From: Fimbriimonas planktonicus
GTDB lineage: Bacteria > Armatimonadota > Fimbriimonadia > Fimbriimonadales > Fimbriimonadaceae
Assembly (NCBI GenBank): GCA_965234685.1
Contig: OZ248539.1
Span: 868,001 to 932,000 of the forward strand
Length of the DNA: 64,000 nt
Reading direction: 5' to 3'
The notes below the pieces were generated by a model. That model was not told the origin of the DNA. It ran no database searches and saw nothing but the letters and a program-made list of their open reading frames with translations. Made by a program: the position numbers and the translations under genes. Positions 35,737-43,230 of the stretch are shown here, in pieces (positions within the stretch are counted from its first letter, which is position 1; every line of letters begins with the position of its first letter).

Positions 35737-36747
35737 TTAGCTTTCGCACAATTGGTGGATAAGGTCGGCGCGGGTGGTGCCGGCCGCGTCCTCACCAAGG
35801 GTTGGCCGTAGTTCTAGAGATGCCAAAACGTGATCGACCGACAGCACGGTCGCGGGGAAGGTGGAAAGTTTTTCGGCGGCGGCCCAGCGAATCCAGCCAA
35901 GGATTCGGACGGAGTCGGCGAGCGACAGAGTCCGGTTCGCGAGCGCAAAATCCCGCGCCTGATCGGCCCGAGTTCGCAATTGCCCGCTCAGCCGGTCCTC
36001 ACGGGCGATCCGCTCTTGCTGCACCAAATATTCGCAGGCACCCCGAAACTCGGCGTCTTCCTCTCGCAAAACGCTCACCTGCAAAAAGGCACCTATCGCC
36101 CGGCTCGATTCGCCAAAGAGCCCGCGGACAACGATGTTCTTTGTCGCCAGCGCTTGGAGGACAGATGGTAGACGTTTGGAGTGGGCGAGGCCAATAAGGT
36201 GGAAGAAAATGCTGGTCCGCCGGCCCGATCCGCAGTTGGGCGGCGAAGCGGCCAGGTAGCCGAATTTGGGGTGAGTGCAGAAATCGAGTTTGCCCGCCAT
36301 CCGCTTGATGAGGCCGGAAACCAACGGGCTGGCAGCGTCTAGGTTCCAGCCGCCGAGAATCGCCTGTGCGCGGACGTGATCCTCCTCATTAACCATCACA
36401 CAAAGGCTGCGTTCTTGGTTAGTCAGCAGCGCACGGCCGGGGAGGGTCCAAGGAAACTCCGGGCTGACGAGACGCGAGGCAACGAGGTAGTCCCGCTCCG
36501 CGTTGGTGAGGTTTTTGGTCGATTCAAACTTTTCTGCCTCGGTCGCGGCAAGAACCTCCGCCATGATCCCGTTCAGCTCCTCGGGGTCGGCAAAAGTAGG
36601 GAAGCGATGGCCCACAAGGTTTCGCATAATCCGCACACGGGTGCTCAGACAGACATCGCGATGCGGGCCCTCTTGGGTGAGCCAAAGCGGTTTTGGCATG
36701 GATTTCAACACCATGCGCTGCCAGCTTTCAGGGTTTGGTTGGCTCAT
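35737..36747 (-). CDS. mcsB: McsB-like protein arginine kinase with altered active site
   Basis: Guanidino-kinase-fold protein of 336 residues. It has the STRVRIMRNL nucleotide motif, NEEDHVRAQ, the GSGRRTSIFFHL segment and VRGLFGESSRA of McsB, the kinase that phosphorylates protein arginines to mark them for ClpC. Where known McsB proteins have CPTN with a catalytic Cys, this one reads ASPPNCGSG: Ser replaces Cys, and a Cys occurs four residues on. Length is near normal though the C-terminal 30 residues are shorter. No McsA or CtsR gene is in the window; clpC is 18 kb away. It is the last gene of a four-gene operon and overlaps the TetR gene end by 20 bases. Confidence 0.8.
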   Translation of the reverse strand: MSQPNPESWQRMVLKSMPKPLWLTQEGPHRDVCLSTRVRIMRNLVGHRFPTFADPEELNGIMAEVLAATEAEKFESTKNLTNAERDYLVASRLVSPEFPWTLPGRALLTNQERSLCVMVNEEDHVRAQAILGGWNLDAASPLVSGLIKRMAGKLDFCTHPKFGYLAASPPNCGSGRRTSIFFHLIGLAHSKRLPSVLQALATKNIVVRGLFGESSRAIGAFLQVSVLREEDAEFRGACEYLVQQERIAREDRLSGQLRTRADQARDFALANRTLSLADSVRILGWIRWAAAEKLSTFPATVLSVDHVLASLELRPTLGEDAAGTTRADLIHQLCES

Positions 36748-37390
36748 TGGGCTTCGATATTGTGAACGGAGAAGGCGCGACGATGCCGTTGCAGATCATG
36801 GCCAGCACATGTTCGACCGCGCGGGCCTGTGCATCCGGGGCAGAAATTCCGACCGCGGGCAATGCGCCGTTCGTCGTGATCGAGGCCAAACCATGCACGG
36901 TGGACCAGGCAAATAGCGCCAACTCCCGGTTCGCTTCGGGATTGTCGTTGCCGCGCAACCGCCGAATCGCATCGTGCAAGAGTCCAAAAGCCGCCGTTGC
37001 CTTCTGCTCTAATCCGGCGTGGCGATGCAGGTTTGGAAAAGGCGTTTCGAACATGAGTCGATACTGAAGCGGCTTGACCCGTGCGTAAGTTAGATACCTT
37101 TGGCCGATCTCGCCGAGATCCTGTTGAGGGTGCTCGGCCACCGGACGCGAATGGAGAAAAGTCGCGAAGTCGTCGAATGCCCGCCCGATGACCTCGGCCA
37201 GCAAATCTTCACGGTTAGGAAAGTGCTTGTATGGCGCCTGATGCGAAATCGAAAGTCGGCGGGCAACTTCTCGAAGACTCAGGTTCTCGATCCCGTCGGT
37301 CGCGATAATGTTCAGGGCTTCTTGAATACACGCCTCACGCACGCCAAGCCCCGACCGATCTGCCCGAGTTGGGTTGGAGAGTTCCGACAT
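36728..37390 (-). CDS. TetR-family transcriptional regulator
   Basis: 220 residues with an N-terminal helix-turn-helix: IQEALNIIATDGIENLSLREVARRL contains LSLREVARRLSISHQAPYKHF, with the recognition helix HQAPYKHF. The C-terminal half (about 95-220) is the variable ligand-binding domain, with FETPFPNLHRH and ALFAWSTVHGLAS, the latter being of the TetR_C_33-like type. The start was set at MSELSNPT. It is the third gene of an operon whose upstream region carries a perfect palindrome (39552-39580), the likely operator for self-control. Confidence 0.92.
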   Translation of the reverse strand: MSELSNPTRADRSGLGVREACIQEALNIIATDGIENLSLREVARRLSISHQAPYKHFPNREDLLAEVIGRAFDDFATFLHSRPVAEHPQQDLGEIGQRYLTYARVKPLQYRLMFETPFPNLHRHAGLEQKATAAFGLLHDAIRRLRGNDNPEANRELALFAWSTVHGLASITTNGALPAVGISAPDAQARAVEHVLAMICNGIVAPSPFTISKPNEPTKP

Positions 37391-37404
37391 CAGTGACGTC
37401 AAGT

Positions 37405-38199
37405 CTACGACTTTCCGTAGTTGGAGAGTCCCGCCATCACTTGCTTCATGATATGAACCCGCCACGGACGCGGGCAAGTGAAGAGCGAATAGCTGAGCAC
37501 CTTCGAAAGCACGCCGGGAATCACCACGGACCGCCTGCCAAGCGCTCGGAGTGAAGCCTTTGCGACTTGCTCAGCGGTCGCGCCGGCCTTGATCGTCATG
37601 TTGGCTCGCTTGTCGAACGCAGTCAGCACTGGCCCGGGCGCACAACTCAGCACGTCCACGCCGTTCGGTTTCCATTCCAGCGACAAACCTTCCGCAAGCG
37701 ATTGCACAAACCCCTTGCTCGCGGCATAAACCGCCGAGTTCGGCACCCCTTGCCAAGCGAGAAGGCTGGAGAGCAGAATGACCCCGCCTCGGCGTTGTGC
37801 ATTAAGTCGAGACCCGATGGCGTGAGTCAGCGTCATCAGCGCATCGCAATTGACGCTGAGCAGGTTTTGGTGTTCCGCGATATCGGCGGCAAGGAACGGC
37901 CCCGATGAGCCGAATCCGGCCGATGCAACCAGCAGTCCGACTTCAAGAACTTTGGTGCCTTCGATAACGCTGATCACGCCGGCGCTCTCGGCTAAATCGG
38001 CCACGATCACGCGAGTTTGGACCGAGTGCGCCTTTCGCAGAATCAATTCAAGATTCGCAAGCGCAGACTCGTTCCGGGCGACCAGCACGACATTGAGCCC
38101 GGCGGTGGCAAGCTCCGTGGCAAACGCTTGCCCGATGCCGGAGGATGCACCAGTGACAATGGCCCAAGGGCCGTACTGAGATTTCATGCGTTGATTCAT
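37405..38199 (-). CDS. Short-chain dehydrogenase/reductase
   Basis: 264-residue NAD(P)-dependent oxidoreductase. Cofactor motif VTGASSGIGQAF at the start, the ASAGFG version of the NAG motif, catalytic Ser in LLSSLLAW and the YAASK catalytic Tyr/Lys. The form resembles the DltE/SDR family acting on lipids or aldehydes. The C-terminal end carries a hydrophobic helix. It is second in the operon, seven bases after the Fe-S protein gene, 14 bases before TetR. Confidence 0.92.
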   Translation of the reverse strand: MNQRMKSQYGPWAIVTGASSGIGQAFATELATAGLNVVLVARNESALANLELILRKAHSVQTRVIVADLAESAGVISVIEGTKVLEVGLLVASAGFGSSGPFLAADIAEHQNLLSVNCDALMTLTHAIGSRLNAQRRGGVILLSSLLAWQGVPNSAVYAASKGFVQSLAEGLSLEWKPNGVDVLSCAPGPVLTAFDKRANMTIKAGATAEQVAKASLRALGRRSVVIPGVLSKVLSYSLFTCPRPWRVHIMKQVMAGLSNYGKS

Positions 38200-38205
38200 G
38201 TTCGA

Positions 38206-39531
38206 TTATCCGGGGAAGCACTTTCCAAAAGCAGCCAGGTGTTTGGGATTTCCACGAAGCCGGAGGTCTCGGGTGAGAAGGAGGTTTGGCAACGAACGCC
38301 GCTTCGAAACAAAGTCCAGCCACGCTCGGGAGTTCACGGTGACAGAAAGATCCGGAGTCCCGGTATGGGAGTGTTCGATGGTGAGCTTTTGATTCGCAAT
38401 CGTGAATGTCAATTCACCAGTCTCTGGCCCGGTGAACGTGAAGTGCAACCGTAGGGAAAGGCCACGGGCTTTTCCGCGTTGAAAACCTAGAGGCATCGCG
38501 TCGAGAAACTTGGCAAGCGTCCTTGGCCGAATCCCGCTTCCAATGTGCCGGACCGTTTTGTGGGGGAATCGTTTCTGCACGTATGCATCCGCGTCCGTTC
38601 CCGGCACCACGTAGATTGGCTCCTCCTTTTCCTGCAACGGATTCAAAACTTCTTTGATGAACTTTGCTTTGTTTCGAAGAAACGGTCCGATCACGTCCTC
38701 CCCAGCCGGGCAAGCCGCCACGCAGTAAGCCGATTTGTAGTTCGCACCAAACGAAAGGCTTTGCCAAAGGCTCGCGGTTTCGGTGTCTTCCACCTTGTTT
38801 TGGTACGCGTGCCGGTTCTTGCTATCCGCGACGGTGTCTACCCAGTCGATAAACCCGCCAAAGAACTCGCGATAGTTGTGATTGAGGCACGCGACGGCAT
38901 CGAAATGACCATCTGGCGCGATTGCCCCGACCGGGCAAGCGGCCACGCAAAGCTTGCATTCGAGGCACGGGTTGTAATCGATCGGCTGGCTGTCATCGGT
39001 TGGCGCCGTGTCGATGAGAATGCTGTCCAGCAAGATAAAGTTGCCGAAGATCGGATGGATCACATTCCGGTGAATCCCCATTTTGCCCATGCCCGCGGCT
39101 TCGGCCACGACCTTGTGCGCGACAATCCAACTGCGGCCCGGCAGCTCCGTCATTTCCATGGGAAATCCGGGGGCGGTCGGGAGCGACTTGATCCCCCGGT
39201 CTCGCAAAGCTTTCGAAATGTCCCTGGCAATGTGGGTGAGCTCCTTGGTCGCGGCGTGGAACTCTTGGTTTGCCACGCTTCGGGCGGTCGAGCGGACGGC
39301 CTCGGGTGACATACGGACGACAAAGGAAATGACGGCCTGTGTGGAGGGAAGGGCCTTCAGGATGTACGGACGCTCTGTATCAAGCTCCGGGCGATCTAGG
39401 AGCACCACGCCGGCATCGTCGGCACCGCAATCGAGGCAGAGCTGGCGGAGTTCGTGGGCGGTCATTCGCGTTGGTTCCGCTGCCGGAGTCTGAGCCTTCA
39501 CTTTGAGGATGGTCGGATGATCCATTTTCAT
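38206..39531 (-). CDS. Ferredoxin-like 4Fe-4S protein, epoxyqueuosine-reductase-like, with SCP2-like tail
   Basis: 441 residues in two parts. The first (about 1-320) has an N-terminal domain like QueG-type reductases (LCLDCGADDAGVVLLDRPEL) and two cluster motifs, CLECKLCVAACPVG near 190 and YCVAACPAGED near 270. The second (about 340-441) reads LHFTFTGPETGELTFTIANQK, then DLSVTVNSRAWLDF, like SCP2 sterol-carrier domains. An unusual fusion. First gene of an operon with an SDR, a TetR regulator and the McsB-like kinase; probably a redox step on a lipid-like substrate. Confidence 0.8.
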   Translation of the reverse strand: MKMDHPTILKVKAQTPAAEPTRMTAHELRQLCLDCGADDAGVVLLDRPELDTERPYILKALPSTQAVISFVVRMSPEAVRSTARSVANQEFHAATKELTHIARDISKALRDRGIKSLPTAPGFPMEMTELPGRSWIVAHKVVAEAAGMGKMGIHRNVIHPIFGNFILLDSILIDTAPTDDSQPIDYNPCLECKLCVAACPVGAIAPDGHFDAVACLNHNYREFFGGFIDWVDTVADSKNRHAYQNKVEDTETASLWQSLSFGANYKSAYCVAACPAGEDVIGPFLRNKAKFIKEVLNPLQEKEEPIYVVPGTDADAYVQKRFPHKTVRHIGSGIRPRTLAKFLDAMPLGFQRGKARGLSLRLHFTFTGPETGELTFTIANQKLTIEHSHTGTPDLSVTVNSRAWLDFVSKRRSLPNLLLTRDLRLRGNPKHLAAFGKCFPG

Positions 39532-39551
39532 GAGCCAGCATCACCCTACCA

Positions 39552-39580
39552 CGCCTTGGTAGACAGTGTCTACCAAGGCG
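39552..39580. promoter_or_regulatory. Perfect palindrome, probable TetR operator
   Basis: CGCCTTGGTAGAC and GTCTACCAAGGCG flank a three-base centre, between the start of the Fe-S gene (39531) and the end of the ornithine-cyclodeaminase-like gene. The core TAGAC-x3-GTCTA is the kind of site TetR-family proteins bind, and the operon's own TetR gene is the obvious candidate. A hairpin is also possible, but no T-run follows. Confidence 0.65.
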
Positions 39581-39611
39581 CCAGTTTTTGGGACCTTCGA
39601 ATGAAATTGCT

Positions 39612-40856
39612 TCAGTTGGTTCCGAGCTGGGCGGACAGTTCTTTCATAAAGAACTCGCAGTCGGTCACGATCCCGACCGCCTGGTGGGTACCTCGGTCCG
39701 TGAGTTTGATCACGGTATCCGCATCCGAATCTACGCAGTACGTTTTCACCTTTGCCGGGAGAATGTTTCCTGTAGCGACGCTATGGAGGGTCGTCGCGAC
39801 CATCAGGCAAACGCCAACGTTCCCAACGTGCTCGCGCATCGTGTCCACGGCGAGCACGTTGTCCGTAATGACATCCGGCAGTGGGCCGTCGTCTCGAATC
39901 GAGCCGCAAAGTACAAACGGCGTGCCCGTCTTGATGCAGGCATGCATTGCCCCTGCTGTGATGAGGCCGGTCTCAACGGCAGCTTGAATGCTGCCCGCGC
40001 GGCGAACGCGATTGATCGCGCGCAAATGGTGGGTGTGTCCGTGAGTCTTGCTCTGCCCGGTTCCGAGATCAACACCGAGCGACGTGCCAAGCATTTCAGA
40101 TTCGATGTCGTGAGCCGCCAGCGCGTTGCCCGCGAAGAGAAGCGTAATCCAGCCGTTCTGAATGAGCTGAGCAAGCACCGGCCCACAGCCGGAATGGATG
40201 ATGGCCGGACCGCCGACGAGCAGCACCTTTTCGCCCTTTGCACGGGCCTCGCGAATGTGTGCGGCGGCTTTGGCGATCATGCGGGACTTCGGACGCTCTG
40301 AGCTGATGTCGTTGCTCATAAAGCGGAAGGCTTCCTGCTCGTCGGCTTCCTCGGTTTCCGGGCTAACCCGCACTCCATCCCAACCGACGACCAATAGGTC
40401 CCCCTTGATCACCCTGTGCATCGGGCAAGTTTCGGCGCGCCAGCGACCCTGATCTTGCCAAACCCGAATGCCGCAGTCCATCTCGAGCCGTTCAACATCA
40501 ATGCGATGACCATCGATGAGGACCTGAGTGGGGAAGTTGGTGGTGCTGTGGAAGTCTTCCGGCAACACGCCGTCTTGTTCGGCGGCGGCAAGCGTAGCGT
40601 TTTCGAGCGAAAAAGTTGCGCCGAGTGGGCGTAGCGCCTCCAGAGTCTCGTTCAGGCGGTCCATCGTGTCCGCAGAAATGGAGATCTCGATGATCGAAGG
40701 CATTTGGCTCCACTCGCCAACAAGAAACTTCTTCGTGGCAAATTGAACGCCATGCGCGTTCAAAAGATCTAAGACCTGGCCCAAAAGATTCTTGTCCAGA
40801 AGATCGCCATGCAGACTGATACGCTCGCTAACCACAACACAGTGTAGCGTCCACAT
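39612..40856 (-). CDS. TIGR00300-type LOR/SDH domain protein (ornithine cyclodeaminase-like)
   Basis: About 414 residues. The N-terminal part (1-120) is the small domain seen in lysine-oxoglutarate reductase/saccharopine dehydrogenase-like proteins (ERISLHGDLLDKN), and the C-terminal part (about 200-414) has VGGPAIIHSGCGPVLAQLI, GVDLGTGQSKTHGHTHHL and VLCGSIRDDGPLPDV. This layout matches the TIGR00300 group, which includes archaeal ornithine cyclodeaminase and the C-terminal half of cyanobacterial arginine-guanidine-removing enzymes. I infer a role in ornithine/arginine breakdown to proline. The start at MWTLHC is divergent from pheS, with 35 bases between them. Confidence 0.82.
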   Translation of the reverse strand: MWTLHCVVVSERISLHGDLLDKNLLGQVLDLLNAHGVQFATKKFLVGEWSQMPSIIEISISADTMDRLNETLEALRPLGATFSLENATLAAAEQDGVLPEDFHSTTNFPTQVLIDGHRIDVERLEMDCGIRVWQDQGRWRAETCPMHRVIKGDLLVVGWDGVRVSPETEEADEQEAFRFMSNDISSERPKSRMIAKAAAHIREARAKGEKVLLVGGPAIIHSGCGPVLAQLIQNGWITLLFAGNALAAHDIESEMLGTSLGVDLGTGQSKTHGHTHHLRAINRVRRAGSIQAAVETGLITAGAMHACIKTGTPFVLCGSIRDDGPLPDVITDNVLAVDTMREHVGNVGVCLMVATTLHSVATGNILPAKVKTYCVDSDADTVIKLTDRGTHQAVGIVTDCEFFMKELSAQLGTN

Positions 40857-40891
40857 TTGCGGAAAGCCCATCGTGTCAAAATGAGCGGCAC

Positions 40892-41899
40892 ATGGAAAAC
40901 GTAGGTTCGCTGGTTTTGGGGGCGCAGGAGGAAATCACCGCCGCAGCATCTACGGCTGATCTCAAACAGATCGAGATCAAATATCTTGGCAAGAACGGGC
41001 TGATCACCTCGCTCATGCGGCAAATGGGTTCGCTTTCCGCTGACGAAAAGCCAGCGTTTGGGGCGGCGGTCAACTCGGCAAAAGCATCGGCTCAACAATC
41101 CATCGACGAGCGATTTTTGGCCCTTCGGGATGCCGAGCTTGCGGTTCGCTTCGAAGCCGAAAAGATCGACGTCACCATGCCCGGACGGCAGACCCGGGTC
41201 GGCTATGCCCATATCCTGCACCTCACGACACTCAAGATCAAACGAGTTCTCGGCGGCTTGGGATTTCGCTATGAAGAAGGGCCAGAGCTAGAGGACTTTA
41301 AGTACAACTTTGACGCGCTGAACTACCCGCCAGACCATCCGGCGATGGACGATCAGGACACATTTTACGTGGCTGATGACCTTGTGTTGCGAACGCAGTG
41401 TACGGCGCTTCAAGGCCGAATCTTCGCGCAGGAGAAGCCGCCGCTAAGAGTGTTCACCGTCGGACGAACCTTCCGAAACGAGGCCGTTGACCGAACCCAT
41501 AACCACACGTTCCACCAGGTCGACTGCTTCATGATCGACGAGAACGTTTCTATGGCGCACCTGAAGGGAACGTTGGGCACCTTTGCCCGAGCGATGTTTG
41601 GACCGGAGGTCAAGGTTCGATTCCGTCCCGATTTCTTCCCGTTCGTGGAGCCGGGCGTGGATTACGCGATTTCGTCACCGAAGCTCTTCAATGGCCGTTG
41701 GGTGGAGCTTGGCGGCGCTGGCCTCATCCATCCAAACATCCTCGAGGCCAACGGAATCGACCCGCAGAAGTATTCTGGGTTCGCCTTTGGCTTAGGAGTC
41801 GAGCGAATCCCGATGATGGCCTACGGTGTGGATGACCTCCGGTTGTTCCTGGAGAACGATTTGAGGTTCTTGTCCCAATTCCAAGGAATTGCCGCGTAG
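40892..41899 (+). CDS. pheS: Phenylalanine--tRNA ligase alpha subunit
   Basis: Class II synthetase catalytic subunit, 335 residues. An N-terminal helical arm (1-90) is followed by the catalytic core with motif 2 (FRNEAVDRTHNHTFHQVDC) and motif 3 (GFAFGLGVERIPMMAYGVDD). Joins PheT as an alpha2-beta2 tetramer. Unlike most bacteria, the beta-subunit gene is not next: an acyl-ACP desaturase gene lies between. Its own tRNA-Phe gene is 32 kb upstream. Confidence 0.97.
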   Translation: MENVGSLVLGAQEEITAAASTADLKQIEIKYLGKNGLITSLMRQMGSLSADEKPAFGAAVNSAKASAQQSIDERFLALRDAELAVRFEAEKIDVTMPGRQTRVGYAHILHLTTLKIKRVLGGLGFRYEEGPELEDFKYNFDALNYPPDHPAMDDQDTFYVADDLVLRTQCTALQGRIFAQEKPPLRVFTVGRTFRNEAVDRTHNHTFHQVDCFMIDENVSMAHLKGTLGTFARAMFGPEVKVRFRPDFFPFVEPGVDYAISSPKLFNGRWVELGGAGLIHPNILEANGIDPQKYSGFAFGLGVERIPMMAYGVDDLRLFLENDLRFLSQFQGIAA

Positions 41900-42076
41900 G
41901 TTCGGAAAAGCAAAGACGAAAACCGCTAGAATGAGTAGTACAGCACGTAAAACACGTTCAGTAGCTGCATTCACCTTTGGCCGAGGGTGCACCGGGATGA
42001 AGGCAGAGTTGATGACACATCCGAGTGATGATGATGCAATGCATCTTCGAGAGTGGTCACACCAGGACTTATAGAA

Positions 42077-43171
42077 ATGACGCAAGTTAATTGTTACAAG
42101 GACGAAATCGTTCCTCGCTCCCTGGTCCAGTGGTACGAAGATAATCTCCCGTCTGGCCCGGTAGGAAACTATTCCATTCAAGAGCGATGGCTCTGTTTGG
42201 AACGCTGCCTCTACGGTCTCTATCGGTGGTACACCGAGAAATCGCAACGTGCCCGAAACTGGAACCCAGACACGTCGATCGAATGGTCGAAGGTTCGAAC
42301 GGACCACACCGAAGAATTCAACACGATTCTGCGTGGATTCTATGCCGTCGAGCAGTACATCCCAGACTACGTTTCGGAAGGCCTCAAGATGTTCCGCCAA
42401 AGCTATGGGCGGGTGCAGTTCCACCTTCGATGGGGCGCCGAGGAAGAGCGACATAGCGACCTCTGGCGCAACTCCCTCATCTTCACGAAGGCGATGACGA
42501 CGGACGAGATTGAGGAGTACAGCTATAACTTAAGAGGACAACAATGGCACCTTCCTTGGGAAGATCCCATCCACATGTTCTTCTATACCGTCTTCCAAGA
42601 ACGCGCAACCCAGATCAACTACCTTAACCTTGGTTTGGTAGCAAAAGGAAACTGGAATGCAAGCACGCTTACGACGGATTACGATCCAGTTTTCGTCGAT
42701 GCTTGTCGCTTTATCGCGATGGACGAAAGCGCCCACTACGCCTTCTTCCTTGAAGGTTGCTGGTTGCTGATGTACTTCTTCCCAGAGCGAGCGACCGAGG
42801 TCTGTGTTGAGGTGCTTCGCCACTTCGCGATGCCTGCCCGCCACATCATCCCAGACTACGATGAGTTTGCGACGATCCTGCACAAGTCGGCGATCTTCGG
42901 TATGCGACAGTACTCGCGAGACGTTGCGAAGGTTGCTCTAGAAGCACTTGGCATTGACGATCTGAAGGCGGTTGAGGCTGGAATTCGCGCTTCGCGCCGA
43001 GTGCCAGAGGTCGACGGCGAGATGCGACCTGGTGCCGTATTCGAAGGCTTCGACTACGAGAAGGCAACCAAGAAGGCCAACATGCTTTGGCAGAAGATTG
43101 CGAAGTACGAAGAGGGCATCCAAGTCCCTGAGTCCGAGCGCACTTCTTTCCTTAAGCTGATTCCAAGCTGA
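42077..43171 (+). CDS. Ferritin-like acyl-ACP desaturase
   Basis: Soluble di-iron desaturase-like protein, 364 residues, of the FA_desaturase_2 type (plant stearoyl-ACP desaturase and mycobacterial DesA relatives). The metal pairs are visible: WGAEEERHSDLW (EExxH-like) and FIAMDESAHYAFF (second DExxH-type). It introduces a cis double bond into acyl chains bound to acyl carrier protein, using oxygen and ferredoxin. The start MTQVNCYKD at 42077 was chosen over 42053. It stands between pheS and pheT, likely in one transcript, and a hairpin lies after it. The 177 bases before it hold nothing I could assign. Confidence 0.85.
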   Translation: MTQVNCYKDEIVPRSLVQWYEDNLPSGPVGNYSIQERWLCLERCLYGLYRWYTEKSQRARNWNPDTSIEWSKVRTDHTEEFNTILRGFYAVEQYIPDYVSEGLKMFRQSYGRVQFHLRWGAEEERHSDLWRNSLIFTKAMTTDEIEEYSYNLRGQQWHLPWEDPIHMFFYTVFQERATQINYLNLGLVAKGNWNASTLTTDYDPVFVDACRFIAMDESAHYAFFLEGCWLLMYFFPERATEVCVEVLRHFAMPARHIIPDYDEFATILHKSAIFGMRQYSRDVAKVALEALGIDDLKAVEAGIRASRRVPEVDGEMRPGAVFEGFDYEKATKKANMLWQKIAKYEEGIQVPESERTSFLKLIPS

Positions 43172-43187
43172 GACATTCTGTCTAGCC

Positions 43188-43215
43188 CTAGCGGCCCCAA
43201 AACGGGGGCCGCTAG
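43188..43215 (+). terminator. Hairpin between desaturase and pheT
   Basis: Stem CTAGCGGCCCC / GGGGCCGCTAG, 11 base pairs around AAAACG. No T-run follows, and pheT starts only 16 bases later, so it may partly terminate or tune expression of pheT. Confidence 0.5.
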
Positions 43216-43230
43216 TAAACTGTCCGACGC

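Noticed and set aside
41889..42074. 61-codon frame between pheS and the desaturase
   Set aside because: No ribosome-binding site and no recognisable motif; likely leader sequence.
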